NCBI GenBank assembly: GCA_947396885.1
Contig: OX377203.1
Coordinates: forward strand, 23,315,253-23,379,252
Direction: 5' to 3'
From: Heligmosomoides polygyrus polygyrus
Taxonomy: Eukaryota; Nematoda; Chromadorea; Rhabditida; Heligmosomidae
DNA: 64,000 nt
A program made the translations under genes and the position numbers. The notes beneath the pieces were generated by a model that had not been told where the DNA came from, ran no database searches, and worked only from the letters and a program-made list of their open reading frames with translations. Below are positions 1 through 13,400 of the stretch, piece after piece. Position 1 is the first letter of the stretch, and each line of letters opens with the position of its first letter.

Positions 1-152
1 TGGATGGATTCTACGTGGTTTGACGAACTTGTTCGCTCCTTTCCATGTCTGCATTGCAATCGAGAGTAGCCCAGTAGGAGACATAATAATAGCTGGAATA
101 AGTGAATTAGAACTCAACTTGTGAAACACTAATCCTGCAGGTACTCACCTTT

Positions 153-312
153 AGGACCCTCAAATCTTCCAGCTTTGGCTGTTCAAGATATGACGAAACA
201 TAGCGAGAATGAAGGCTAGTGTTTCTCCGGATAGAGCTTGGGCAATACCGATTAGGTCCCTCTCTGCCTTTATGCAAGGAACTGCCTGCAACTGGATGGG
301 CGTCGGCTTCAT
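153..312 (-). pseudogene. DEAD-box RNA helicase exon fragment, broken (DDX46/Prp5-like)
   Basis: Read on the minus strand, about 50 codons match the start of a DEAD-box ATPase core. A Q motif (KPTPIQLQAVP) is followed by RDLIGIAQ, a damaged P-loop (ALSGET where the family has a T-G-S-G-K-T pattern), then TLAFIL and MFRHIL. The MFRHIL ending followed by an acidic/proline stretch is typical of the DDX46/Prp5 branch, which acts in spliceosome assembly. That branch assignment is from memory of the family and is tentative. After HIL the match continues one base out of frame (LEQPKLED) up to a GTGAGT donor near 146. The lost P-loop lysine and the frameshift say this copy is dead. No neighbouring helicase exon was seen, so it is either a stray duplicate exon or the edge of a pseudogene continuing outside the window. 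Confidence 0.55.
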
Positions 313-329
313 GTAATTCAAACACGAAA

Positions 330-1690
330 AATAATGGTTCGACGATGAATAATAAAAACAACTTGTAGTAAAAACGAAAAATGAAACAGTTCGGCTACCT
401 CCACGTGGCAGTCTTTTCGGAAACGACGGTAGTACACCATAAAATGACCATTTGCCGACAGTATCCGTGACAGAGACTGTGACAGACACTTGCAGCAGCC
501 TAGAAAGGCAAAAATCTGGAGTCAAGCGAAAAAGTACTATCGAGATAGAATGCGGCTACCTCTAAACAAACAATCTTCCTCCACGACTTCTCGTATGCTA
601 AGTAAAAAATCGAAAAACTTTCAAAACACCAAACCTGCTCCTACTCTTGCTCCGTTTTCGACTGTACCACATCTGCACTACAACAACTACACTACATCTA
701 CGTAGTTATGTGGAAAGCGAACAAGCATTCCGGAATGCTATAACACCATTAGGAAGCCAAAAACCGTCCGCGGAGGAAGACAGAGAGAGTCAACTTCAAA
801 GAAAAAGCAAAGCAGAAGCAATATCTGCAAACCATCACCTGACATTACTCATACATGGATAGAAAAATGAAAATCTAACTCCGAATTGAATAAATATGCA
901 CCCACCTACTTATTTTCCTTACTTCGCTGTCGAAATTCCGCTCGCTTAGTACGTTTTGCTTCGCTGTCTGCAGCATTCCCCTTACGTCTGAGTCGGTGGC
1001 GCCCCGGCCCCGAGGGGGCTGGGAATACGGTACCTCCCCGGAGGTGTGCATCGCGGGATTCCGCCGCCCTTTAAATTATTCCCCGACGGGGCGCCCCGAG
1101 CGAGATATGCATACCGGCCCTGTTGTGCTGACAGCCCCTTCAGTCAAAATCTCGTACCGTACTGTAAGGCACCAAGCCAGTGCACATCATCTTTAGTCGG
1201 CTAAGCAGTAAATAGGTGCTGTAAAGAGCATTGGTAAGTTGGCCTGAGAACTTTCAGTTACGCGGAAACTAGGCTACTTACAAGGAAAGGTATGACCAAG
1301 AACGAAACGAACTAGGAATACAGATTCTAACGGAGCCAGTAATACTCAACGAATCTCTGCACAGCTTTAGAGTATGTTGCGAGGGTGCGTCTACAAACTC
1401 AAGCAATTGAGTTGAAATATGGGAACAGTGATCACTGATTCATCGTGTTCGGTACTCTAAAAGTTTCTCACTAGTGGGACCATTATCTGATTGAGGCCTT
1501 CGCGGTGAAACGGGGCTGATGAGTAATGTTGTGTACTTCACGTGTCGAGATTCCTAGAATCTATCAGTCCAGATTTACAACTTGCTGATTGCAGTAGACT
1601 GGAATGTAGTAGAAATTTTTATAAACGCTTGCAAATTAAAACGCTGGTCTACGACTACATTTCTAGTCATACAAAAGCAGTTGCTACTGG
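330..1690. other. Stretch without a recognised gene
   Basis: Short ORFs at 490-862 show no recognisable domain and no convincing splice-bounded exon. A GC-rich island at about 995-1130 stands out from the AT-rich surroundings but encodes nothing I recognise. Confidence 0.5.
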
Positions 1691-1737
1691 AAAAATGAAT
1701 CTTTGGGTAAAATAATTAGATCGTGTGATAATTTCCA

Positions 1738-1850
1738 AATTTTCTGTTTTCTGATTTCTGTTTTCTGATTTTCTGGCGTTTTTGGCTTTTCTGATTTCTG
1801 TTTTCTGACGAAAGCTATTTTCTGTTTTCTGTTTTCTGGGAAAATTTTCA
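1738..1850. repeat. Low-complexity TTTCTG/TTTTCTGA repeat
   Basis: An irregular tandem run of TTTTCTGATTTCTG-type units about 110 bp long, strongly pyrimidine-rich on the plus strand. Predicted peptides across it (N, K, R and E rich on the minus strand) are artefacts of the repeat. Confidence 0.8.
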
Positions 1851-1859
1851 AAATTTCCG

Positions 1860-2980
1860 CCCATCCCTGGTGGCGGCGCAAGCACAAACTAGGGCTAACG
1901 CTAATTGAGCGGTTTGGAGCAAGTGCCCTAGTAGGCAAGCGCCAGTTCTCTTTTACCTTTATGAATTATAAACAAAGTGCAACACGCGACCACTTTAGTT
2001 TTTAATGGAGATCTCTACTTTTCTTATAAGCAACCTACAGTGTATGAAGAATTATAGTATTACTACATATATATGAGCTTGTCGCAAGTGATTGTCGTTT
2101 TGAAATAAAGAGTTATTGTTCACGTCCCTGTTTATTCACGCCATTAACCATAGACACGATTAAGAATAAGAGAAAGAAATTCCATGATTGGCCACGGCAA
2201 TGTGAACAAAAAAGGCTATTAATTGGAACTGAGGTTAGCACAGCTCGAGAGTAGCCCAAAACTTCTGTGCTATTGGAAGGTCGAAAGAGAGAAAAATTTG
2301 ATTTGAACAGTAAAGAAAAAAGACAAATTCAAATTTACCGGAGACGCTGGAGCTACGATCTACTACGCAAGTCACCATGTTTATTTGGCAACTCCCGTAG
2401 CAATGAACTTTTACTAAGTAAAAGAGAGAACGTTATGAGCTGAAAAAGAAGTTACTCGTAGAATTATACAGCGCAACAAACAAAAGTTATTCTGGGGCGG
2501 GCCGATAAGACAGGCGCCTCTTTGATCTGATACGAACCCCAGGGGTAAAAACCCGGGCCCAAGTAACCAGTGATAAAGATCAAGTCGCTTGTTGATCTGT
2601 CTTTTCAGGGAAACCTCAAGAAGGAACTATATATTCGGCAAGTGCGGAGTCTTTCAGAAGTGAATCGTAGTGTTGGTAGACAATTTTGCATAGGCAGAAA
2701 GATCCCTACTGATTCTGCGTTTAAAACTTTCCTAGGCAATCTTCTGAGCCATCGTGCCACTCTGAAAAAAAGAAGTTAAACAGCTGAGTGTAATTCTTCT
2801 TCTGAATCATCGGATAGAGCAGGCTAAATCCATTATATCGTAGACTGCAAGGGATGTATATCCAGTACTTGCTGGCGCTAAGTTCTAGCCATTGCCCTCC
2901 AGAAGTATTTTAAAGCAAAAAATCAGCAACAAGGCCTAATGCTCTCAGGCGCTTCTCGTAGGTGGGCGAATTACACGAAA
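1860..2980. other. Stretch without a recognised gene
   Basis: AT-rich sequence with only short ORFs. The 69-codon ORF at 2570-2779 has no domain that I can name. It may be old flanking sequence of the LINE that follows. Confidence 0.4.
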
Positions 2981-2984
2981 AAGT

Positions 2985-5900
2985 GCCTTGGTTTTATCGT
3001 CCGTAAACAAGCCTTGGGAAAGTTATTTGGACTATTTCAAGTCGTATGACAAATACATAGCTTAAAAGTGGATTCCATACATGTGAACAGTACTCCAAAT
3101 AAACAAGGACGTAAGTTCTACATAGTTCAGTGAGAATAACAGGATTATCACTACACGCATATCGAAATGTAAGGTAAAGAGCAATGTTGGATTGCTGCAT
3201 AATTTTCTCAACACATTTCGAAAAATCAAGTTTTGATTGTATAAAAACACAAAGGTCTTTGACCAGTTCACATTTGTTAATATAGATGACACGTCCTTCA
3301 CGAATATGCAAAACCGACCATTTTCCGGGTTGATAGACAAATTAAGTTCCGAAGCCCAATATTGTAGCGCATTCAAGGCATTGTTAAGAGCAAGACAGTT
3401 TCAGCTCAATTCACTTGGTTATAGATTCCGTACAATTTGATATCCTTAGCGTAAATTTGAAGCTTAATAGTATTTCAATAACTGATGACTTCGGATATGC
3501 CAGCTGTTAGAGCACAAAATACAACGGGGACAAAACTCCACCTTGTAGTACACTACTAGCTCAGTGCTATTTGTCTGAGAATTCAGAGCCACCGGGAACA
3601 GTCATAAATATGTCGCTTAAGTAAGAAGCAAACCAATTCAAAAGGACTCCGTCAATACCTGTTGAATTCAGCTTGAGGAGCAGTTTAGCGTGGGAAACTT
3701 ATCAAACGTTTTTGATAAATCTATATAGACCACATCGACTATCTTCCACTGGTTAGGGGAAAGCCTTATGTCAAACATACTGTCAACCAGATTTGTGACA
3801 GTAGAGAGCCCTGGGAGGAAACCATGTTGTGCAGGTGGGATAGCACCAGTGCGAAGTAGCCACGCCAAAAACGTATCTCTTATTATACTCTCCACTACCT
3901 TGGTAGAACAAGGAATTATGCTGATTGGGCGAAACTGAGTTACTGAATAAGCGGCTGCAACTTTAGGATTTGCAGTTACTAAAGCACGCTTCTATGCGCT
4001 TGGAACCTCTTCTAGCATGAAAGATATATTGAATATATAAGAAAGCGGCTTGAATAGTTCTTGAGAGCAATTTTTAGAGATTATTGAAAGAATTCCATCA
4101 CTATGCTCAGATAAGGAAGGCTTCAGTTTTTTATCGATGGTGTACACAGCATTGGTTCTAAAGAAGATGTTACCGGAAAAGCTTCAAAAACACATCGTTT
4201 CAGAAGCATCGGTTTTCAGCAACAGTTACTCTATCGCGTACAGAACTAGATGTGGTGTCGTCGGAAAACATATTTCGAAAACAGTATCCTAAAGCGCTAG
4301 CTTTGCTTGAGTCGCATGAACAAACGTTATCGTTATTGTCAGTAACATTAGGAAGGCCTCCGTTCGATTTCATCTTACAGCGAATCTGCAAATGTAGTCT
4401 TCTCGTTGAATCATGTTTAGCTAGTTTTCCTTCTCTCTGAGCCCAGAATTATTTTAGATGATAATCGATATTGGTACAGATTGATTTATAGAATGAGTTG
4501 TTAAGTGGATCCGGTAGAGATCGAAACAAGCGCTCCTTTCGAACGAGAAGATTAATAATATGTTTAAAATAACAAGCTCTGAACGACTGTATTTTTTAAA
4601 GAGATACTAATTGGGTCAGGTTTTCGTATAGCACTTTACAGAATCTGTGAGAAAGATCTTTCACGGTTACATATCAATCAAAAATTTGATGCCAGTCAAC
4701 TTCTGAAAGACTCTCGAAGAGTCAAAGACAGTATTGAAGAAATATGGCATGGAAAAGAGTACATGAGAAGACGGAAGGAAACAACTGTCAAATCGAACGA
4801 TGTTGTGGTCAGAGGTGGCGAATGGTGGCAAAGTACGTACATTAGAAACTAAAGGGATGTTGATAAAATGATTTCCAAAACTTTCTCTTCGTGTGTAGCC
4901 TCACTGACAACTTGCGTAAAGCGAGTACCCTTGAAGAACTGAAGAAATTTAGCTCATGCATGGTTTGAAGGAGATAGACTTTGCCAATCTACAGCCAGGT
5001 TTAGGTCATCCAAAATATAGTTTTTTTTTAAACCGAAACAAAAGATGAGAGAAAATCAAGCATTTTGTCGTCATCACTTATTCTTGAGCTATAAAGACGA
5101 TAGACGGCAATAGATCTGTTTTGACTCAAGTCGGTCCTTATCATAGAAAAAATTCTACACAGACAACTTCAGCTTTGTGATAGAAAGTATGGTTTAGTAT
5201 CTGGGGTTGATGTATCTACTCCGCAAAACACAGCAAACGTCACCTCCTCCACCGCCATTACGCCTATCGATGTGATGTATAATATAAGGCAAGTTGGCTA
5301 ACGGCTAACAATTCGGCATCATTATTTTTACCACTCGACCAAGTTTCAGTAATGAAGGCCATATCGGGTTTAATCGTTGATAAAAAGTTACGAAAATGAA
5401 GAATTTTATTAATGAGACTCCTAGCATTGATCAGGTAACAAGCTGGCGAAAGTGGGTTACCATTCAGACTAAGCCCTTTCCCGTATCCACATTTTAAAGC
5501 TCAAAAATATGCCTGAGCTGACTGCAGTAAACCACCCACTCTCTTATTGTCTTAACCCTAATTATTCCATTAGCCAACTTCCTAAGTTCAAGCTCTTGCC
5601 TCCTTACATCCGCACTAATGCTCCTCCTTACAAACGTGCCCGCTAAGCCAGCAGCACGAAAGTACATGCGTTAGCTAATGCCCTTCGCCAGTAATATTGA
5701 TTTATTGATGGAAGGATAACCTTAAGAATGCGTGGCCTGGAAGCGTTATGCTTGCCAATGCTATAGGTGTCCATAGGTTCACAATCAACTTGAAGAGCAT
5801 CTAGGACGTCTAGAACCTTCGTTTTGAGATCGGCCCTTCGTTCAGAAGCAGAAAGGCTGTGAGCCGGCTCTTGAAGCCCCGATACTACGACAGTTCCTCC

Positions 5901-6023
5901 TTTTTTCAACTTCAGCGTGGTGAAAATATCTACATATAAATAAAAAAATGAAAATAAGTAACATGCCACTAAAAAACAAAAGAGCTGAATACCAACGTAA
6001 ATTAATTGCTCATGAGAAAACAC
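2985..6023 (-). mobile_element. Decayed CR1/Jockey-type non-LTR retrotransposon
   Basis: Reading from high to low coordinates on the minus strand, the parts of one LINE appear in order. First is an ORF1-like C-terminal region (about 5900-5500, with LSASERRADLKTKVLD and VRRSISADVRRQELELRKL). Next is an endonuclease start at 5450-5330 (INARSLINKILHFRNF, then PDMAFITETW). Then come the pre-RT linker (4391-4200, SSKASALGYCFRNMFSDD) and reverse transcriptase: FRPISIIPCSTKVVESII near 3900, GFLPGLSTVTNL, VYIDLSKTFDK, VLQGGVLSP near 3540, and the palm motif. Last is the C-terminal region with TYVLVYLEYCSHVWNPL at 3180-3090. Many stops and frameshifts interrupt it, and the catalytic YADD reads YAKD at 3442-3453, so it cannot reverse transcribe. 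The CR1/Jockey placement rests on motif style only; boundaries and target duplication were not found. Confidence 0.8.
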
Positions 6024-6077
6024 CGTTCAAAACAACTTGCGCAGATCGTTTCGTAGGCTTTTGTCCTCTATCAAGTT

Positions 6078-7020
6078 GTGTTTCACGCCTTCACTTATCT
6101 CCATTCTAGACATTCTTATACTATTTTGAAAAAGGATGAAGCGACGCGGTCTCGACCGGATATGCTTTATGAGTTCAAGCGCTCACATTCAACTTCTGAG
6201 GCAACTCGTAATATCGTGAGCGCATTCGGCTTGGAATCGTCCTCTATACGTTCAGTGAGATATTGGTTTGAAAAGTTTTTGGTGGGTTTTAACTTCGAGG
6301 ACAAACCTGTGCGTGGTCGCAAGATGTCCCTAGACGATCGATTCTCACGAGCGGCCGTTGAGTCAAAGCCGAACACAGCTAGACAGATAGCAGCATAAAT
6401 GTTACAGTATAAAGGCACCTGGCCTCAGTCGACATGTTGAAGAAGACGCTGAAGTGGATGCCCTAAAATTTGACTCACGAGTTGGGCCTGATTCGCTCCA
6501 GCATCTGTTCAAACGTTCTTGTTCGCCTGAAAAACGACCCGTTCTTAGATCTTTTGACAACCGTAGATGAGAAATGGTCTTGTGTTATAACAGAAAGTGG
6601 GGATATGTTTGGGTGGGTAACTATCCCCACCATCAGACTTTCCTAAACCGGACCTCCACCCCCCCCCCCATTAGCTGTTGGTGGTGCAGCAAAGGTTTGT
6701 TCCATACGGCGTCTTGCAACCAGGCAAAACACTCACGGCAGAGTCTCACCGCTGTGACTTAAAAATTATGCTTGGAACGCTGCGAAAGACGAACGTGGCC
6801 GGCAGTAATGAACAGGAAGGGCCGTTGGTGAACAGCAGATTCGTACCAGGGCGACTCTTGCGCTCATTCTTCGATAATCTCCCGTCAGAATTTGATGCAA
6901 TTAGGCATCGATGTTCTCCTTCACCATCCTTATTCTCAGTCTGTCTCCCTAGCTGATTATTACTTCTCCGGCCTTTGTTCTGATGGATAAATTGTGAGTG
7001 AGCGGAGTTACGATATTTAT
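6078..7020 (+). pseudogene. Mariner transposase relic (6.1 kb)
   Basis: The first ORF carries the mariner-type N-terminal helix-turn-helix (LYEFKRSHSTSEATRNI, then a V-R-Y-W-F-E-K-F block, then the G-R-K linker). After a stop the match goes on in other frames: LDLLTTVDEKWSCVI-like sequence around 6550-6590 holds the first catalytic block, PGKTLTAE and CDLKIML lie at 6720-6775, and a degraded HPPYSPDLSP-like block precedes 6960. At least three frameshifts and stops separate these. Mariner transposases move DNA by cut-and-paste at TA sites; this copy is not functional. Terminal inverted repeats could not be placed. Confidence 0.8.
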
Positions 7021-7029
7021 TATAAACTA

Positions 7030-10000
7030 CGACGTTCGTTTCGGAAATTTGTTCTGCAACTATGCTTTATGAAGAACAAAACAACAATCCTTGTTAGTAT
7101 TTGTTGTAATCCGCACATTTCATACCTCTGATAGCTCCTATATAAATCTCTAAGCCCACAAGGGATTTTAAATGCAGTAATTGGTTTTCTTAACGAGAAG
7201 CCTATGGCCCTTGGAAAACCACATACTTTAGTATGACGTTGGCATAATGAACCACACATCTTGAGCTTCTTGGAAATTGTGTAAAACTGTTAAATGTATA
7301 GAGCAAAGAGCAGCTCAGATTGTCAGCAAATACGCGTGGGCCATCCCGAAATGCACCAATTTTCATCGAGCTTTATTTGCTTGTTTCAGAGAGGAGTACT
7401 CCTTAGCTTCATTCCGTGACCTCTCGTTTTTGTAAAAAGCACATCCAGTGCTACTCTCGTAAACAGTTCGCCCACGGCAATTCAGACGGTTTTGGAATCG
7501 CTGTTTGCTGAAAAAGGGCCGAAAAAGAGCAAACGCTTAGGTGCCGGAAAAGAGCAAACGTTTGTGCCATCTCACCATTGGACTCCTCTAGAACAATGGC
7601 ACCCACTATTTTTTCAGCCATGGTAAGTTAAACATAAAACGTCAATGAGCATGAAGATCTGCTTATAAAAGGAACCTAGATAAAGGCGGCATATCAGTGG
7701 CTCTTTGCCTCCTTTCACTGGCACATATGCAGTCTCCTGAATCCGCCTTCGTAATATGTCACGCTCCAGGAAAACTCAGACCTTTCTCGAGTTTAGGATA
7801 ATACTAATACTAATACCAATAGTGGTAGTTCTTCAGTATCTTACTATCTACAATTCGGATAATCCGTGGGTTACGTTGTCGGTCACTGGGAGGGGGGGGG
7901 GGGGTGGATCATAGTCAAAGGATGTCTTCGAGAGGTGTATGCCAACCGAGCTTTCTTTAAGCTTAACCACGAGCGACTGCTGAAAAAACTATGAGATTGG
8001 CAACCAGGGAACCGGGGAGTGAGCGGATTAACCGTTATCCGTTATACATTGTCGGGTTTCCGGCGGGTTTTGGCATATCCGTTTTGTTGTTTATTATCCG
8101 GCGATTTTGACCGGATAACGAACAACAAATTAGACGACTCCTAGGTTTGAACGTGGTGATGGGTCTACCATGTAGATGCTGATTCACGATCGTAAGAGTG
8201 GTCGTCAGAAACAACAGGAATCATTCACATTCAGGAGGGTTAGTTGCGGCATTTCCTCACTTGGGGAACTGGTTACGTAGTTTTTAAGACACCTCTTTCT
8301 ATCTTTTTAGAGTCGCTAATCATGTACCATACATCTAAGAGGCCTACTAAGCATAGCTTTATTAATTCATCTCAAGTCATGTGCAGACCAAGAAGGCTTA
8401 CAAACTGCTATACAACTCGCTAGAAATGGAGGGCCCTGCGCATTCTGGGAAGATTCCGCACCGTCGATTTCAGCGTCGTGTCATTTGTGGTTGTGTCCTA
8501 CTTGATTGCATGCGGTAAAGGTATCCCTTATATTTTTTTCATATCCCTTCTTGAAGGTATACTTTTTCAGCCATATGCTGTTGTGAATCATCCAACAAAT
8601 ACAGTACAATGCAGCAATGAATGCGTGAAATAGGGAAACAGGTTAAATCCAGTTACATAGAGACTTCTCCATTAGAAATTTTAGCAGTGCAACAAACTAC
8701 TAAGTGTGCTTACCATAGCGAGTGCTGCAAGACATGCAGATTCATTCTAGTTTGTGAGTTTCTCATCGGAACTTCTTCACTACATAAGGAAGCATTCCCT
8801 TTTATAAATGCGTCACTTACTTGAATCTGTGTTTGACCTACACAATTTCTTGCAGTTACTACCCGATAGATAGTTGTTATAGTGCTGTTTTATAGTATCA
8901 AAGATAATTCCACGTTGAAGTACCTTGGATTGAGCACGAACAACAACGGTTCTTTTCCTTATGTAGAATCAAGATTGTTACGCGTGCACTTTATTGGGCC
9001 GGAGGTCTCCCGCTATCTTCATAGCATGGAAAAGACAAGCGGCATCGGGAGAATTGCTCTTCCAGGACCCACACTGTTTTTAGCAACTTTAATTGAAATA
9101 AGAACTAGGCGGCTGATAAATAAAACAATACAGGTAAGCCTCTCGAAAAAGGCGAAAGGCGGGTATGTTGCTGTTTGTTAGCCTTCCTTCTGATGGGAAG
9201 AAAGTCCCATAGAGCGTCGTTAATGTGGCGACTGTACTACTTAAAAACGACTACTTACTTTAAAAAAACGCTACTAGAATGTCTTTGAATAACTTAGAAA
9301 TTAACCCTGCTTTAACTTCAGATGTGTCATTGAAACTAGAGGAATCTAAAGCGAGTTTTAATTTTTTTGTTTGTTCGTTGTCCGACCTTTTTGGCAAAAT
9401 TATTCATTATCCGCTATCCGGCTTTAAAAATTCTGTTATCCCCTCATTCCTGTTGGTGACGCATCACTCAAGTATACGATATGTTGTTCGGGCAAGGAGC
9501 AGGGTATGAATGAATATCAAGTGACGAGCGCCTAGATTAAGAAGACTTACCAAGGACGTCGGCGTGCGTAATGTTCGCAGGGATTTAGTAGAGTGAGTGG
9601 GACCATTAAAGGAGGGCACAGTAAGGGGTGACCAGCAAGGTTGCCATTTAAGGAGCGCTCATTAAATGCAGGGCGAGTAAGGGACCAGTAGCAGACGAGC
9701 GATAACGTCATCGAAAATCGACATCTTTAAATTAGCCCAATATTAGGGCACTAGAAAAAAACTGAAAACTTGCTAACTTCCAGAATAATGAGAGCAAAAT
9801 ACTATTAGCTACGACACATCAACAATGCCCAGTAATTCTTGCAGATTGACGTTTTTAAGGCTTCCTTGAAAAATTGAAAAGGTGCTCAAAATCGGTTAAT
9901 AACTTCGGATTACACGTTTTGTCCTATTCCTTTGGTCTTAAGACTTTCAGATCCAAAAATATTAGATTCTTTTACTTGACCTTTTTTCTTGACTTTACTG

Positions 10001-10400
10001 GTAAATCCCAATCACCAGTCCAAGTATTCATGCTAACTATCCACTGAATCAATACCTTTGAGAAGCACTGTTGCTTTGATGAATTAGATATTCAGTAAAT
10101 ATTTCTATCACCTGTAAACATATTCGTTTTAAAACCGAGGTCAATTTTCAATACAGTCGGAATATTGTGCATGAATCTTATCATGACACGGACGATAGGA
10201 CTCGTTGTAGTACACCACTGGTGCATTTGTGTTGTTCAAGAAAGAATTCCAATCTTGTTCCACGTGCTATTTTCTGTACTCAAAGAAGGAATACCAAGCC
10301 GTGGCTGCTTGGTGATGAGTTCTTGTGACACTGCTTACGACAAGGTGTACGGATGTCGTTTGCCTACTGTATGGACGCAATAATCCGATTTCGTTCTAAC
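7030..10400. other. Intergenic stretch upstream of the astacin gene
   Basis: No coding exon is convincing. A homopolymer G run lies at about 7890-7905. At 7850-8125 and 9400-9425 there are scattered TTATCCG/CGGATAA words, which could be ends of degraded short transposons, but no matching terminal repeats or target duplication were found. ORFs at 8621-9181 and 10165-10383 are short and lack domains. Confidence 0.4.
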
Positions 10401-10402
10401 GT

Positions 10403-10409
10403 ATTTCAG
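10403..10409 (+). promoter_or_regulatory. Splice-acceptor-like site just upstream of the astacin start codon
   Basis: ATTTCAG lies 20 bases before the ATG at 10430. In nematodes such a site immediately upstream of the first codon is either a spliced-leader trans-splice acceptor or the end of an intron in the 5' untranslated region. Which of the two cannot be told from sequence alone. Confidence 0.45.
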
Positions 10410-10429
10410 TGCATAAACCACATCGCCCA

Positions 10430-13400
10430 ATGATAATATTTACAATAACCTTGCTGCTGTATGCCGTGGAAAATGGCTGCATGTCCGACGGTGTCAGCGA
10501 AGGCCCTATGGGCGTATCTCACGAACAGGAAAGAACTGAAGGAAAGGTTGGGAAAGTGGCGGATGGCGAGATCCAAGAGGTATGTTTCCATAGTCATGAC
10601 ATTGCCCGTTTTTCAACACCAGCGAAGTTCCCTAGCATGGCTCCAAGAACTTGATCTGCTTGATTAGAGCCCTTCCCTCCCCGCGCCCCTCCAGTTATCG
10701 TTAAGCCCAAATTCATATCGCATTATTAAAATCCGAAAAAACCACAATAATGTTGCAGGCGCTACGAAAAGACGCTACGATGCAACATTTTCGCATGGAG
10801 TTAACGAAACTGGAAGACACTGTGCTCAAGACGCAAGAATTATCTCCGGAAAGGAGAGAAGCCTTCAATGAAAGGCTAAAGGTTTCTTTTAAATTTAATT
10901 TTTTTTTGAACTTTATCAGAGACTTTTATTAAAGCAACAGTTTACTACAAGGCTAAGGAGCTCCCACTAACTTTATCCATTAACATAGTATGTAGCTACA
11001 AGACGTCTAAGGAATTGGGTGTTCTGCAAGACTCCTGTGCTACTCCATGTCGCCACCCCATTTTAGATTATCACAACAAATAATAGTAGCCTGCAGAGCA
11101 CTTCTACCACTTCCAAAAGTTGGAAAAGCTTCTGATGATCATCATTCATATAACTTTCTACTGATCAATTGCGTGTGCTATTTATTTCGCACAACCTTCC
11201 TTACAAAATTGGCAGAGCTACATGAAAAATTTGCAGGTGAAGCTGGATTCATATAGTTGGATAGTACCACATTGCACATTTTATGGACATGTTTCCTTGT
11301 ATCCTTGCTCTTGTAGTCATTATTAGTGAGCTGTACAGCACACCTTGTCTTGACCACGTTTTTTAAGGATCTTAAAGAATTTACAAAAATTTCCGGGCCA
11401 GCTTTCAAAATTGGAGCATGTGTATGTAGTGAACTTCGGCCTTATTCTGCTAAAGTTTTTATGTGGGTGGGCTATAGACATGGCGCAGACCTCCAAAAAA
11501 GCTTCTATCACATTTACATTTTCTCACTTACTTCAGCACAAATTTTTAGAAGCTGGAATAGAATCGTAGTACGAGGTTTGCCGCCTGAGCAATGAAGTAC
11601 AAAGCGTCTTTCACCAAGCGTTATAACAATTTCAACCTGGTCTTCGCTGTTTCCGTAAATAATGAAGAGAAGAATTTCTGCAAAATTTAGCTGGAAAATC
11701 TCTGAAATTAGAAATGAAATGGTAGATTATGGAAGTCTCAGAAGTTCAGTAGCCTAGCGGCCACCAAATTTCTTAATTGAGTGCTCCACTCCCAATTTTT
11801 TCCTTCTTTAATAACCTTTTTACATTTATTGCTATTCTATCACATAAGCTCTCTTCGATTTTTGAACGCAACTTTATGGTGTGATAATTAGCTAAAAATA
11901 AAGTTTATTATTCAAGGTTATTAGTTTATCATTATTCCCTTGCAATCAGTCACTTCTGCCAAAAATATGCATAAGCATTAACTCCATTTAGAATTAAGTC
12001 TGATTTTTTAGAAGCAATGAAACACTTAAGGGCAATTTCGATATTTGCTTCGTTCTGCTTGAGGGTACTATCGATATGTTTAAGTTGTGGCTAGGAACTT
12101 TCATATCTTTTCTTATTTTTGGATGGTCAGATGCGAGACAAGCGGAAGGGCGTTGTCGTGGAGAAGGATCACTCGTCTCCGATTCACCAGTGTAGGACGC
12201 ATTTCAAGCAACTTTTTGTGAATACTTCTAATTCATGACAGTACTTCTCTGCTTCGACAGTTTCAACATTCTCCAAAATGTCGTAGTAGACAATTCCATT
12301 CGCAGCCCACCAGACATTGAGCGTGACCTCTCTCAGGTGGACACTAGGTTTAGGAAAGTGTTTCGATAGTTCTTTCTTATCCAGCCATCGAATTGATGGT
12401 CTTTGATAGTCGCACACAATTCATTTTTGTCAAAACCAATCACATGATCGTAAAAAGATCGCTTTCTTTCCTTATAATAAGGGAAAAACATATCTTCAGG
12501 AGGCACCTCTGCTGCTCCTCAGTGATATCGTAGGGCCCCACCTATCTAGCTCTTTCACCTTCCCTCTCGGAGCCTTGAAATGGATGTGTGGCTGATAGGG
12601 AGTTCTCCCCCATCTCACGTAGAGTTGCTAGTAGATCAGCTCCTGCTCTCTCTTTCAAACACCCGTCATCACACCTGGGTGGTCGGTCTGAAAGATCCTT
12701 GTCTTCAAGGTACGACGCGGAACTCACTTCGAAGTCCAACAACAGAGCAGTACCATCTGAGCATGGTGCTTTGCTTAACGGAGTTCTCTCCCGGTCTTCT
12801 TGATATTTTGAGTCTCCCCGCTCACTCTGAGGCCTGCTTAAACTCATGAAGTATTGTTATCCGGAAGTGAATATTTTCCATGGCTTCGTCCAGCACCTAA
12901 AATAATGACATGTCTTTAAATGGCATATCGATGTTTCACTCTCAGAAGCGAAACACCATGTTTTATAGAGAGAAAAATGTCGACAAAATATTATACAACT
13001 TATATGCAAGTACTTTCTTTTTCCGTAAAAAACAATGACAAAGAAACATCTATCGACATCGAACAAAAATTATGTGGTGACCCAACACAATAAAAAGGTG
13101 ACTGAAATACAACATAGAATTAGATAGTAAGATATGCTAGGGTAGGGTCGGAACCATTACAAGATTCCTATGACGCTTGAGCTTTCTCCTCTCATTCATG
13201 CGATTCATAGTCCAAAGCGTGACCTAAACTCGATGCAAAGTCAGTCGCTCACACATTCGCTTCCTCACTTTTTATCTTTACTTGTGCGATCATCATTCCG
13301 AAGTAATTCATTGCGCAGAAAAATGCATTTTATCGGTAAATATTGGTCGGCTGGTCAACACTACTAAATGATCATTCTACTGATTCCTGTAACAATTAGA

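Noticed and set aside
1510..1540. CTGATGAG as a hammerhead ribozyme core
   Set aside because: No GAAA box or flanking stems with the right order and pairing were found around it.
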